DNA of 64,000 nt, taken from Skeletonema tropicum (Eukaryota; Bacillariophyta; Thalassiosirophyceae; Thalassiosirales; Thalassiosiraceae). The stretch lies in NCBI GenBank assembly GCA_037178625.1, contig CM074127.1, positions 434,001 through 498,000 of the forward strand. Reading direction: 5' to 3'. Position 1 is the first letter of the stretch; the number at the start of each line of letters is the position of its first letter. A model generated the notes under the pieces. The model was not told the origin of the DNA. It did no database searches and worked only from the letters and a program-made list of their open reading frames with translations. The position numbers and the translations under genes were made by a program. Shown one piece after another: positions 42,709-53,883 of the stretch.

Positions 42709-45083
42709 GGTGACTCAATAACATCATGACGCACCCGCCTGCAAAAGATCCAAGTTGTTTAATTATTAAACTTGTGCAGTGTGGGGCTTGCATGCAGTGT
42801 GTTTAACCAGAAGATGCCCAGGGGATAATGAAAAAAATCACCAGCGATCACCATGGCGCACCTCGACCCCGTACGTGCCGACATCAACAACACTACCTAC
42901 ACATAAAATTAGTCAGCCCCACTGCAGCAACTCACTCTCCAATAGCCTTTCTATGAAGTGATACCTTCAGGTGGTCATCAACCGACGCCATCGCTACTTA
43001 TTATTACACCAAAGTAGAGGTGCCGGAAAATTGCGCTTTGACATCGGTGTGATGATGCACTTCCAATATGGTCTTCAGATGAATAGATGGAGCTGCTCTG
43101 CCACCGAACTGGTTTGCACACGCCAACTATATACTATGAAGCGGCGATCAATCCCCTCTAGAGTGTGCCTGGGCGTTCTATGACGCATGCAGTGGCATGG
43201 TGAATATAGGTGGTGAAAATGGATAATTTCCACAAAATACATCAAATAGGAGAATGCATATATCTGACAGAATACAAGATGTAGAGGTGCCAAAACTCAT
43301 TTAGGTTATGACTATTATATAACAATCAACACTGTTGGACCAGATTTCTCTATTTCATTGCGGCTACAACATTATTGGACTGGTTGGAATATAGCATACT
43401 TAGGAGGAAATAAGAAGCCCTACCCCGTCACATAGACGAGTATTTAAAGTGATATTGAGTGCATTCACTCCGCCAAATAGGGACCCTTTCACCACACAAC
43501 ACTAATGACCATCTGTTTCGAGTGTTATACAGTGGTTTCATGGTATCATATGACTCCTAATAGCACCATTCCTATCGGATGGCATCAAAGCGACAGCGGT
43601 TGATTCAGCCTACTACTCCATTATTACGTGCAATTGGCATGTAATGAATAAATCTGATAATAAATATCAATGATCACAATGTATAGATGGAGTTTGTAAT
43701 GCATCATGGCTATTAAATAACCGAAATCTATTAAATATCATTATGTCATGATGTTGCCCGGCAGGCGCAGATTTCATGTCTCCGGCGGTTAGAGCCTTAT
43801 ACCATCACAACGACTTCGAATCGGTCGCCGCCGCTTACAGATTCGGAATCTGCATTAAAAATGGGGTTAGACAATGCGTCGTTTATGTTGATTTTGGGGA
43901 TGTCGGCCCAATAGCACCGTGGTTTGCCGTCAGATTCATCATGGTGGAGATGTTTTTTTTAGTGTGTGATGCGTGATGGCCGAGCACCGCCGCCGGCCGA
44001 TGTCAGTGATACTGAATTAGTACCCCCCAATATCTTGGCGAATGGTCGGAATACCACCATGGCGCGTTGCAGAGGCGTTCTAAACTCACTAAATGGAAAG
44101 TTACTGGTCTTTGAACCATAAGAATCGGCCTACTTATTCTTGACGAAGTTACGCAGTGAAGACGCCAACCGGGGGCTGGGCATCTTCTGGTTAAGGTCGA
44201 ACACAAGTAATTCGTACTACTATTCCTACGTACAGATCGCTATTTTGGCCGTAGCTAGAGGGACGATTCCTATCGTAACCTCAAATTCGCTAAACGGTAC
44301 CACTCAAATCCACCCTCCGAATGTCATCTTTTACACCCTCACCATGATGTCCTCCACTCCTATGGCCACAGTTATGCAAAACCAATAAAAAAACCCATGA
44401 TACTCAGCTTATCCGATCTTATACATCATCATCTAATCGACAACGACGGCAATACTCAGTTGATTGATCGAAAATGAAGAAAATAACGTCGCCATCGACG
44501 GCATAAAATCCACAACTTTTACCTCCCTTCACCACTCCCACGGACGTTTGCGTGGTGATAAACATCTAAGGAGAGGCTTTCCTCGCATCCAATCGATATG
44601 CGGTATATGAGGGACATCTTTTGCTACCTGAACTGTTCACAAACATCAACTAGTACATGATCAAGCACATTTTATCAGTGAGAGGCAATCTATTTTTCTA
44701 TCCAGAGTGTATGCAATAATCAACTTTGTAAGGAGCCAATAACTGCATATGGGTGGTTGACCGTGTAAGATACATCATATATAGTCAATAGAAGTCTTAT
44801 GTGCGTTGGCAGTGAATAATTTTTGTGTTTAATATCAGATATACTGTGTTATTATTTGTGGTATTTTATGTAAATTATTAAATAAGTAATACTTGATTAA
44901 TATGATGTTCCCCTCAACATACTTCATTGATTACACTCCCATGGATATATACAATCATAATGATGATATCAATGCTTCTTCAATCGATATCCACGCCGTT
45001 TGCATTAAATTGTCAGTTGATTGTTGTTTTCGACGGAAACGACAAATTGTGTATTTTTTCACCACGTACTTAGGCGACGTCAT
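42709..45083. other. 2.4-kb AT-rich region without a supported gene
   Basis: Short frames only (for example plus 43776-43976 and plus 44893-45150) and none with a domain. The first 200 bases are the promoter side of the glycosyltransferase. No terminal repeats or RNA genes were seen. Confidence 0.4.
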
Positions 45084-45088
45084 GCAGT

Positions 45089-45252
45089 TGATGACGCCAG
45101 AAGAGTCAACTACTGGAGACATAACTTTGGTTTATGGTTACAGTGGTTGAGCTACGCTAAAAAGGGTGGAGCCGGATGACCATCTTCCGCAAGATCGGTT
45201 CAACCGGTACTCCCTGTGCGTCACGAGCGAGTTGACTCGACACACACCATCA
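45089..45252 (-). repeat. 3' LTR of the gag-only element
   Basis: 164 bp; it lacks one G present in the other LTR (GATGACCATC against GATGACCGATC). Confidence 0.9.
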
Positions 45253-46679
45253 CCCCCCTGTCGAGAGACGAGTGAGATGAGCAGTCGGAGACTCTCTGGG
45301 AACGCAAAGTGAGAATAGATCGGGGCAAGTAATTAAGTGGCAAAAGTTTCAAGATAGAATTCCTCATCATCATCCTCGTCAGAGCTGTATTCTTCGTACA
45401 TTGTATCTGGGATCTTTAAGGATTCGTATCGGAAACCATAGGTGGCTGTTCAGGAGGAGACTTCAACTGGCCCCCCTGAGTAGAAAGCTGTTCCGGAGGA
45501 GACTTCAACTGGCCCCCCTGAGGAGAAGCGGAGGCGGCAGAAGCTTTAGCTGCCGCAGTGGATTTGGTAGATTTTGATTTAGACTTTCGTTTGGAAGAAG
45601 ACGATTTGGCTGAGGCCCGACGGGCTGAAGCTGCGTCATCATCTTGATCAGCGGTGGTGGAATCGTCAGAAGGAGGACGAGGAGGCTTATTTGTATTGGC
45701 CTTGTAGTCGGCAATGATCTCGGCAGCTTTGTCTTCGTCCTTCACAATGACTAAGCCCAGGGAAGCAAGAGCAGGGCATCCGACATTGATATGGTAGTCG
45801 CTGCGGTGAAAACAAATGGGGCAGAACTCTTTATCCAAGAAAGCTGCTTTGATGTCTTTCCACTTTTGGGCCTTTGACGGTGGGTAGGAGATGGTTGGCT
45901 TGGGATCAGTACTTGGAGGAGGAGGGGTAGGGTCTTGACTGGCACGGCGGGCCATGACGGTAGAAGGAGACGACGAAGTATCACGTTCAGTAATGGGACG
46001 ACGGGTGTCTTCGTCCTCAACTTCCTCGCCAAGCTCGTAGATGGAGGCTTCGGTAACAGAAGTATCACCGGCACGGTATCTCATGATGAGCCCAACGTAG
46101 AGTTCGGGATCGAGACCAGCGATGGCAAGGGTGGTAAATATCTTCGAAATTGTGATGTCCTTGAGGCGGGAGTAGAGGCCCCTAAGACGGCACATAAATT
46201 GGACGCCTGTTTCGTTGGGAGCCTGTTGCAAACTGACTAGTTCGATGACTGAATTGAGAAGATTTTCCGGACGGGTAGGATTGAGTTTTTCGATGAGATC
46301 ACGAAGCATGCGGATCCCATCACGTTCATATTGTGGCTTGCCGAGAAAACTATAAAGGGTGGGAAAAGGTTTCAAGGTGCGGAGAAGTTCAGAACGGATG
46401 TGAATATTTTGTGGGGTGGGAGGAGATGAGTCGGCCTCCCAATCGATGTTGGCCGAGGTAAAGTACATGTGGTATTTGTAATCCGCAAGGGCCTCAAGGA
46501 ATAGAGAGACTGTATCGGGAGTACCATCCCATTGAGGAATGGGAGGAGCTGATACGACGGGAGAAACAACTGGTGCTGGCTGCTGTTGACGCTGCTGGAG
46601 TTGTGCGTTGAGCAACGTCAGAAGTTGGTTGAACAAATCTCGGTCGATTGAGATACCTTCAGGAATGGTGACAGGTGGC

Positions 46680-46730
46680 TGTAATAGTCAAGTAGCATAC
46701 TACCTTTAGGTACGTATGTATCTGTGACCA
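46680..46730 (+). repeat. Extra partial LTR start
   Basis: 51 bases identical to 46733-46783, separated from it by AG. Confidence 0.95.
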
Positions 46731-46732
46731 AG

Positions 46733-47072
46733 TGTAATAGTCAAGTAGCATACTACCTTTAGGTACGTATGTATCTGTGACCATACGGATACGTGCTCGC
46801 TAAGCTATCGCTTATCGGGATCTCCATGCCTGACGCATGCCGCTCTGGATTCTGACTACGTGGAAGCAGTCAGCTTAGAGAATCTTACTAACAGCCTACG
46901 TCTTGGAATTAGTACGATTTCTATCCAATAGCATTCCGAGTCACTCGGCTTACACGAGTAACTCTACCGCTAGCAGCAGCTCTCTCCTTCGAAGAGCTCA
47001 CAACTACTCCAAATACGTAAATTAATACTGTATTCATCGTCGTTGTCATTACACATCTATTAGCCTGTGTCA
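46733..47072 (+). repeat. 5' LTR of the Gypsy element
   Basis: 340 bp, TGTAATAG to CCTGTGTCA, the same as 50801-51140 on reading. The bases after it form the palindrome TTATTTTAAAATAA instead of a clear tRNA-complementary site. Confidence 0.9.
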
Positions 47073-47186
47073 TTATTTTAAAATAACAAGTGCTCTCGTC
47101 GACAAGCACCGCAGAAAGCTACCAGATACCTCGAAACGAGAAGAATTTTCCATCCTGGTGAAATATCAGACGGACTGATCATTATC

Positions 47187-47759
47187 ATGTCGCAAAATGA
47201 ATTAGCTTCAATTTACTTGGCCTACAACACTCTCACCGAGGACAAACGGCGAAAAGAATCTCAGGTAACTCGTGGATACATCGAGGATAAAGACAAAGTC
47301 GTCTTTCCCATCTTTCCAGTTGCCAAGATTGCCAATGGTCGGAAATGGACTATCGATGGCGGATCAACTAATCATGCCAAAACTACGGTAACGTACTATT
47401 CCCTTCCACATAATGTTGGACAACACACCTACATGGTACTCAAACTCATCGAATATGAAAGTCTAATCTTCGAGCTTGGTTGGGACGACCACGAGAAGAA
47501 GCTCATGACTCAACTCATCTTCAATCAACAAAAAGCGTCCGAGCTAGAAGCCGACATCGCAAACAAATTCAACGGTATCACCGGTGATCCTCTCGCTAAG
47601 AAGGACATCGACGAATTGAAAAAGACACTATCGCAGCATAAAAAGCAAATCAGCCATCATGTGAACGCTCTGAATGATAATGCAGAACGTGCAGGAGGTC
47701 TGATATTTCACCAGGATGGAAAGGTGAGGAAGTCCATTTTGAGCTTAAGCCAGATGTGA
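47187..47759 (+). CDS. Gypsy leading ORF, gag/protease remnant
   Basis: 190 residues starting at ATG 47187. It is helical and charged (residues 95-160 are coiled-coil-like) and resembles the start of a gag, but no capsid, zinc knuckle or protease signature is present. It overlaps the pol frame, which is shifted relative to it near 47720. An internal deletion joining gag to RT is the simplest explanation; a programmed frameshift is the alternative. Confidence 0.5.
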   Translation: MSQNELASIYLAYNTLTEDKRRKESQVTRGYIEDKDKVVFPIFPVAKIANGRKWTIDGGSTNHAKTTVTYYSLPHNVGQHTYMVLKLIEYESLIFELGWDDHEKKLMTQLIFNQQKASELEADIANKFNGITGDPLAKKDIDELKKTLSQHKKQISHHVNALNDNAERAGGLIFHQDGKVRKSILSLSQM

Positions 47760-50509
47760 AACCGTTCCGTGGTAGACCGTTTGATGTCCCACAGATACAC
47801 AAAGCAACAATTATGAAAGAACTTCAACGCTTAATTGATATAGGAGTTCTGGAGCAGGTGCAACAAGCAGACTGGCTCAGTCCATCTTTTATTATTCCTA
47901 AGTCAGACGGCACAGTCCGCTTCCTCTCCGACTTCCGCCAGCTTAACAAAGCGCTAGTGCGACGCCCCTTCCCGCTTCCTAAGGTATCGGGTATGTTGCA
48001 ACAGATGGAAGGCTTTACTTTTGCCTCAGCGATTGATCTCAATATGGGATATTACCATTTGAAGCTTGATCTCGAGACGATGAAGATTTGCGCCATTGTA
48101 TTTCCTTGGGGAATTTACAGGTACAAAAGACTTCCAATGGGAGTTGCTTGTAGCCCGGACATCTTCCAAAGTAAAATGAGTTCACTCTTTGCTGAGTTGG
48201 ACTACGTGCAGGCTTACATTGATGATTTGCTCTGCCTATCCAAAGGAACCTTTGAAGACCACCTGGAGAAACTCGACGTGGTATTACAAAAATTAAGCGA
48301 CGCTGGTCTGCAAGTCAACGCAGCCAAAAGTAAATTCGCAGCCGTAGAGATTGATTACCTTGGGTATCATCTCACCAAACAAGGAATTGCACCACAACAT
48401 TCCAAAGTCGCCGCTATCCTTGCGCTCAAACCACCTCATAACGTGAAAGATCTTCGACGTTGCCTCGGTATTATTCAGTATTACCGTGACTTGTGGGTGT
48501 CAAGAACACAGCTCCTCGCTCCACTCACTGATCTAGTTGGAGAATGTGGAACCACTAAACGCTCTACCAAAAAGAAGCCGCCGTGGCGGTGGGAGCAGGT
48601 TCATCAGGATGCTTTTGATGAGATCAAGAAGGTAATCGCCCGAGATGTTATCCTGGCCTACCCGAACTTCGGTGAAGAGTTCACTATCTTTACTGATGCT
48701 TCAACTCGCCAGCTTGGGGGAGTGATTACGCAAAATAACCGTCCCATTGCCTTTTTCAGCCGGAAGTTAACTGCCGCGCAAATGAAGTACACTGTGACGG
48801 AACTTGAATTGCTTTCTATCGTCGAACTCTTGAAAGAATTCAAAGGTATGCTGCTTGGACAGAAGCTGGTGATTTATACAGATCATCAGAATCTCGTTCG
48901 AGATAGCTTAGGCAGCACCTCTGACAGAGTGCAGAGATGGAATCTACTCCTCAATGAGTATGGAGCCGACATTAGGTACATCAAGGGTGTTGATAATACC
49001 GTTGCTGATGCCATTAGTCGATTAGATTATTGCCCAAAAATCAACCCTCATCCAGAAGACGAACTCGACAGCAAAGGGAACTTCAGGTCGGAATATTCTC
49101 ACCGCAAGTGGAATAAGCTGGTCTCTCTCTTCTCTCATTATCAAAACGATGATGAGTGTGTTCTGGATAGAGAAGGTGTGATAGAGCCAAAGGATTGCAT
49201 GTCACATGTGTTTGCAAATTCAGCAGCCGATGACGAGGAAATTTACCCAGTCACCGTCAAGGAGATAGCAGATGCCCAACGGGAAGATCCAAAGATGAAG
49301 CACATTTTCGAACGGCCTGGTGCCGACAGTCGTAATCAGAAGATGATCATAGACGACACTGTTGTCTTGGTTCGAAAGGACAGACCTTCGGCTCGTCCGA
49401 AGCTCATCATCCCTGAGAAGCTGCAATCTAAAGTTCTTATGTGGTATCACCACTATCTGCAACATCCTGGTACTGACCGTATGGAAGGTACTATCGGCGC
49501 CGTCATGTATTGGCGTGGCATGAGTGCACAAATCCGTAGATTGTGTAAATATTGTCCCAGGTGTCAGAAATCTAAGGCACGCAAGCGTAAGTACGGTCAA
49601 CTTCCTCCTAAGGATGCGATCGTTGTTCCATGGCAGACGCTCCATTGCGATTTAATTGGTCCAACAACAATCAAATCAAAAGATGGAACTGAAATGGATT
49701 TCATGTGTTTAACCATGATTGACGCTGCTACTGGATGGTTCGAAATAGTCGAACTCCCTAATAGGATGATCGAGAAGAAATGTCCTCGGACAGGAAAAAC
49801 TGTCGAAGTAGAAATCATTGATAAAACTTCCGCTACAGTTTCCCACCTCTTGAATAAATGCTGGTTAAGTCGTTATCCACGCCCGAAGTATTTGGTGTGT
49901 GATAATGGTTCTGAATTCGAACTGCATCTGAAGGATCTGTGTGAACAGTATCAGATTGGACGTAAGCCGACTACCAGTAAGAATCCGCAAGCTAATGCGA
50001 TTTTAGAACGAGTTCACGGAGTCTTTAACGACATGCTCCGCACCTCGGGCCTCGACGACGATGATACCGTCGATGGCCACCGAATTGACCAATTTATCAC
50101 AAATGCTGCATGGGCAATTCGATCTACGTACCACACCGTGCTCAAGGCTACTCCTGGTGAAGCAATTTTTGGACGTGACATGTTATTTGACATTCCGTTC
50201 GTCGCTGACTGGAGTGAGATAGGTCGCCGCCGACAAGAGCTCGTGGACAGGAACAACGCCAGAGAAAACAAGAGGCGTCTCCCATACGACTATGTTCCAG
50301 GGAGTAAGTGCTTGATCATCAGTGAGATCAATGGTGAAAAGCAGCGCAAAGCTTTAGACAAGAATGAGGGACCGTATGTGGTCACAAATGTCTTTACTAA
50401 TGGTACTGTCCGTATTCAACGTGGTTCCGTCAATGAACGAATCAATATCCGACGACTTACCCCCTTCTTTGAGGCAGAAGAAGCCAACGATGCAAGTTAT
50501 AATGAATAA
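47756..50509 (+). CDS. Gypsy pol: reverse transcriptase, RNase H, integrase
   Basis: 917 residues in one open frame, which is open from about 47720 and has no ATG of its own at the start, so it is made as a fusion. RT: GRPFDVPQIHK, then SDGTVRFLSDFRQLNK, and the catalytic YIDD at about residue 154. RNase H: FTDASTRQLGG and ELELLSIVELLKEF, with YTDHQNL. Integrase: HHCC zinc motif (HHYLQHPGTDRM, CKYCPRCQ), then the Asp in HCDLIGP, the Asp in CDNGSEFE and the Glu in NAILERVH. All catalytic residues are present. No chromodomain is seen at the C-terminus. Confidence 0.9.
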   Translation: MKPFRGRPFDVPQIHKATIMKELQRLIDIGVLEQVQQADWLSPSFIIPKSDGTVRFLSDFRQLNKALVRRPFPLPKVSGMLQQMEGFTFASAIDLNMGYYHLKLDLETMKICAIVFPWGIYRYKRLPMGVACSPDIFQSKMSSLFAELDYVQAYIDDLLCLSKGTFEDHLEKLDVVLQKLSDAGLQVNAAKSKFAAVEIDYLGYHLTKQGIAPQHSKVAAILALKPPHNVKDLRRCLGIIQYYRDLWVSRTQLLAPLTDLVGECGTTKRSTKKKPPWRWEQVHQDAFDEIKKVIARDVILAYPNFGEEFTIFTDASTRQLGGVITQNNRPIAFFSRKLTAAQMKYTVTELELLSIVELLKEFKGMLLGQKLVIYTDHQNLVRDSLGSTSDRVQRWNLLLNEYGADIRYIKGVDNTVADAISRLDYCPKINPHPEDELDSKGNFRSEYSHRKWNKLVSLFSHYQNDDECVLDREGVIEPKDCMSHVFANSAADDEEIYPVTVKEIADAQREDPKMKHIFERPGADSRNQKMIIDDTVVLVRKDRPSARPKLIIPEKLQSKVLMWYHHYLQHPGTDRMEGTIGAVMYWRGMSAQIRRLCKYCPRCQKSKARKRKYGQLPPKDAIVVPWQTLHCDLIGPTTIKSKDGTEMDFMCLTMIDAATGWFEIVELPNRMIEKKCPRTGKTVEVEIIDKTSATVSHLLNKCWLSRYPRPKYLVCDNGSEFELHLKDLCEQYQIGRKPTTSKNPQANAILERVHGVFNDMLRTSGLDDDDTVDGHRIDQFITNAAWAIRSTYHTVLKATPGEAIFGRDMLFDIPFVADWSEIGRRRQELVDRNNARENKRRLPYDYVPGSKCLIISEINGEKQRKALDKNEGPYVVTNVFTNGTVRIQRGSVNERINIRRLTPFFEAEEANDASYNE

Positions 50510-50800
50510 CTTGGGGGAGTGTACAGCTTTCATAACCTAGAAATTAGAAGAATTATTCCAACACATCAACACTATTTCATACTAGACAACAGTTGATTTG
50601 ATCAAACCCTATCATAAGCTTACACACACGTCAGCCTTGGCTTCTCGTGTCTTTTGTCCCAAACCAGTCTTACAGTCTTACACGTACACGTCACCGGTAT
50701 TCAACTAAATACCGTACGCACTCCTCTATGAGAGTAATTTTTCCCACAGGGTTTTTCTCTCACTGAGCCCACTGTTAAATCCGAACAGCACGGGGGAGAG

Positions 50801-51140
50801 TGTAATAGTCAAGTAGCATACTACCTTTAGGTACGTATGTATCTGTGACCATACGGATACGTGCTCGCTAAGCTATCGCTTATCGGGATCTCCATGCCTG
50901 ACGCATGCCGCTCTGGATTCTGACTACGTGGAAGCAGTCAGCTTAGAGAATCTTACTAACAGCCTACGTCTTGGAATTAGTACGATTTCTATCCAATAGC
51001 ATTCCGAGTCACTCGGCTTACACGAGTAACTCTACCGCTAGCAGCAGCTCTCTCCTTCGAAGAGCTCACAACTACTCCAAATACGTAAATTAATACTGTA
51101 TTCATCGTCGTTGTCATTACACATCTATTAGCCTGTGTCA
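50801..51140 (+). repeat. 3' LTR of the Gypsy element
   Basis: 340 bp following the purine tract CGGGGGAGAG; it matches the 5' LTR. Confidence 0.95.
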
Positions 51141-51735
51141 GTGGCACGCTCTGAGCCGTTGAAGAAGCCGGAGCAGGCGTGTTCGGTGGAGGAACAGTAG
51201 CTGGAGGTGTGGGAGGAGCATGTGCTGATGCCACTGAACTGACCGTCGTAACACTCGCCGCTGGAGTGGGAGGAGGCCGGGGTGGTGCAGCAGGAGCCCT
51301 TGGTGAAGGTGGTGGTGGTGGTTGAGTGATTGGAGCAATACCTGTGATGGGTGCGTTAGGATAGGTTTTGTTCCAGTTGGCAGACGATGTATAACTCGTG
51401 AAGCTGTAGTTGGTAAAGCCGATGGCGAAAAAATATTTGGCATTGGCTTCAGCTAGTGACAGATGCTCGAGCCAGTAGTGGATGGTGGGAGCCGAGGCAG
51501 TGTCCCCCCTTACATGGAGAACACCACCTGGCTTGGCTTTGGCATTTCGGACGTCTCCTTTGTAAGGTGATGCAAAGAAGAATGGACTGGCACTAGCCGA
51601 CGATCTCGTGGTTTGGGAGACTGTCGGCATAGTGGGTGGATGGGTGATAAACGATGGAGGAAGAAGCAAAGATGATGCTCAATGCTGGGGTATCCAATGC
51701 GATTGAGCTCTCTTGCTTGTTGAACGGGCTCTACC

Positions 51736-51900
51736 TGATGACGCCAGAAGAGTCAACTACTGGAGACATAACTTTGGTTTATGGTTACAGTGGTTGAGCT
51801 ACGCTAAAAAGGGTGGAGCCGGATGACCGATCTTCCGCAAGATCGGTTCAACCGGTACTCCCTGTGCGTCACGAGCGAGTTGACTCGACACACACCATCA
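51736..51900 (-). repeat. 5' LTR of the gag-only element
   Basis: 165 bp, the partner of 45089-45252 with a one-base difference. Confidence 0.9.
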
Positions 51901-51905
51901 GCAGT

Positions 51906-52195
51906 CATTACTTCCGCTCTAGAGTGAGACGAGGTTTTTTTTGTTCGCTAAGAAAAGTGCTAACAAAGCATCGCGTTTGTGCTGAGTCCTCCAAGTGACT
52001 CAGACAGGTGTCTGAAGATCCTATGTAGGGTGGGTACCAGGCAGCGCTCACCTCGCTGCGCGCTGCTCTCGTTCAACACATGCGCGAGCGAGAAAGTTGA
52101 ATGAATACTCTAGCGAGTACTTACTTAGGAGACGGACATCAGGCAAGGGTGTTTCGTTCAATTTGACTGACTATCTACAACATTTTCAATAGATA
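51906..52195. other. Spacer, no gene seen
   Basis: No domain or repeat was recognised apart from GC-rich CGCTGCGCGCTGC at about 52053. Confidence 0.3.
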
Positions 52196-52326
52196 TTTTT
52201 TTTTTTTAAAAGATAAATAAGTGATTAGTTTAGGATGGTATTCAGGAGCTGTTTACTGGGCAAGCTGGATCTGAACTTGCCCATTTTAGGTAATAAGAGG
52301 AGTGCAGTCTAGGTATCTCTAGTTCA
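52196..52326 (-). mobile_element. 5'-truncated copy of the SINE-like element
   Basis: The block matches about 12673-12784 in reverse orientation, and its T run (52197-52207) is the tail of the minus-strand copy. It is truncated at TGAACTAGAG. A target duplication is not clear (possibly GATATT on both sides). Confidence 0.75.
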
Positions 52327-52897
52327 GGATATTCATTGCTAATGAAAGAACGTCTGAAGACTGGTAGACATTATTTTGCTGATAAGTCTCCTAGGAGAGT
52401 CATAATTTCGCCCCTCTAGAGAAGGCTACTCAGACGTACTCCTATTATATCGTCAAGCAAGACTTTGCTAACAAATTAGGGTTCTTTGTTTATTGTGACA
52501 CATTGATGAATGTACGTAGGATTCACGTATTATATCATCAGAGTTCGCTTGCGTGGTGCGTGATCGGGATTTAGCTGAGGCATATGGGGATAGGAATAAG
52601 GGGGCGACCTTGCCGATTTCAGGGGTACCTCCCCTCCTTTTTACCCGAGTTAGACGATTTGCGACCTAACTGCGAGCTCCCAATTTCAGGGGGTACCCCC
52701 TCTCTCCCTTTTAAAATTCCATATCCGAGGCCTACTTATTCACTTATTCATACTTATTCATTGGTTCCCGATTCAAAATTCTGCAAATTCATGCGATGTA
52801 TCATAAATACAACATGGAATCTTGAATTCTCTTTCTCTGACTCTCATCTCTCATTCATATTCAAGTACATAGCCCATTCGTTGGGAAAGAGGGGTAG
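52327..52897. other. Spacer with two related GGTACC-centred segments
   Basis: No gene is supported. ATTTCAGGGGTACCTCCCCT (from about 52617) and ATTTCAGGGGGTACCCCCT (from about 52682) are two related segments, each nearly palindromic. Confidence 0.35.
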
Positions 52898-52907
52898 GGT
52901 CCGAAGC

Positions 52908-53694
52908 AAGGGTAATTAAGCAGGGTTGGCGTCGTTTTTTAAATTTCAAAATCAATTTACCATCTCGTCAGCTCATCGGTACTCGAATTTAGCGACCTTT
53001 CACAAATTCCGACGTATCGCTCCTATGATCCGCAGTGATCCAGAAACGGCATCAATTTTTTCCTAAGTAAGAGTGTCGTTACGGTTTTGAGATCCTTGTA
53101 ATTGAGTCTCGCTTGCCTTCATTGAGTCTCGGTTGCCCGCCGGATCTCCGTCATTGAAAGCTCAAATTGAACACTCTCTGCCGGCAACCATGGTCAGCGT
53201 TGCCGCCGCTGGAATAGACCAAGTTAATAGCCGTAATATCGGCCGATCGGTGGCTAATCGTTACTATGGATTACTATGTCAGTGTTATCGTGCTTGGATC
53301 CAGCAGAAACGCTCCTTGGGACGTTCAATAAGCGCTGTTCAGTGGGCGGCGCTCGCCGGACGTCACCGTCTAATATTGCCTCCATACTGCCTTCTCTCAG
53401 GGGATTTGGCAGCGGCGAGGGCTTCAACACCAACAAAATAATCCATAGTAACGATCAGCCACCAATCGTCCCATATTACGGCGATTACCTTGGTCTATTC
53501 CAGCGGCGGCAACGCTGACCATGATGCCGTGTGCCGTGCCTTGAATGAGCGGCGTTGGTGCAGATCATCATGTTCGGACCGGCACTGACTTTCGCATTTG
53601 AACTTGCTGACGAGACGGTAACGGTACTCAGCTTTTTTACTAGGTAAAATTTTGGCGGGAACCGTCGTCGCCAACCCTGCTTATTTATACCCTT
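52908..53694. mobile_element. Foldback/MULE-like non-autonomous DNA transposon
   Basis: The ends are AAGGGTAATTAAGCAGGG and CCCTGCTTATTTATACCCTT, inverted repeats with small differences. GGTCCGAAGC flanks both sides exactly (52898-52907 and 53695-53704), a 10-bp target duplication in the Mutator-like range (9-11 bp). Inside, 53187-53273 and 53440-53524 form a second, long inverted repeat. The 787-bp element has no transposase, and open frames within it mirror each other. Confidence 0.8.
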
Positions 53695-53883
53695 GGTCCG
53701 AAGCTAGAGACATACATACATACAAACAACGTCAATACGACGTCACTTCTGGCTTCTGGAAGACCCGAGTTATTACCATACTAACTCCTTCTGAGTAAAT
53801 AATAAACCCCTCAAGAAAAATTCAAAAGGACGGAGAGGATTACTTACTAGTGGTGAACGTTTCAAATTTCATTATTTGTTGCT

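Larger units (their letters stand above)
46680..51140 (+). mobile_element. Ty3/Gypsy-type LTR retrotransposon, recent insertion
   Basis: LTRs 46733-47072 and 50801-51140 are both 340 bp, and I see no difference between them. The insertion duplicated GTGGC (46675-46679 and 51141-51145). The left end carries an extra partial LTR, 46680-46730, repeating the first 51 bases. The order RT, RNase H, integrase is that of Ty3/Gypsy elements. The gag and protease region is too short (573 bp), so the copy is probably internally deleted. CGGGGGAGAG before the 3' LTR is the purine tract. Confidence 0.85.
45416..51630 (-). pseudogene. Gag-like gene split by a Gypsy insertion
   Basis: The gene reads 51630-51141, then, after removing the Gypsy element and one copy of the target duplication, 46674-45416, in one open frame of 582 codons plus stop. 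The first part is rich in Pro and Ala. The second has the retroelement capsid-like stretch IPQWDGTPDTVSLFLEAL and RMLRDLIEKLNPT, and a zinc-knuckle-like CPICFHRSDYH with a further Cys. It ends in a Lys/Ser/Ala-rich tail with two copies of GGQLKSPPEQ. No protease, RT or integrase is present. It was intact until the Gypsy insertion. Confidence 0.75.
45089..51900 (-). mobile_element. Gag-only LTR retrotransposon (TR-GAG type), interrupted by Gypsy
   Basis: Direct repeats 45089-45252 and 51736-51900 are LTRs with TGATG and CATCA ends that differ by one base. The element is flanked by the exact 5-bp duplication GCAGT (45084-45088 and 51901-51905). On the minus strand the interior starts GGTAGAGCCC after the 5' LTR and ends with the purine-rich GACAGGGGGG before the 3' LTR. 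Its only ORF is gag-like. Without the nested Gypsy it is 2346 bp, so it must use the enzymes of another element. Confidence 0.85.

Noticed and set aside
53133..53518. Coding frames inside 52908-53694
   Set aside because: They lie in the long inverted repeat and mirror each other on both arms, as expected for non-coding palindromic DNA.
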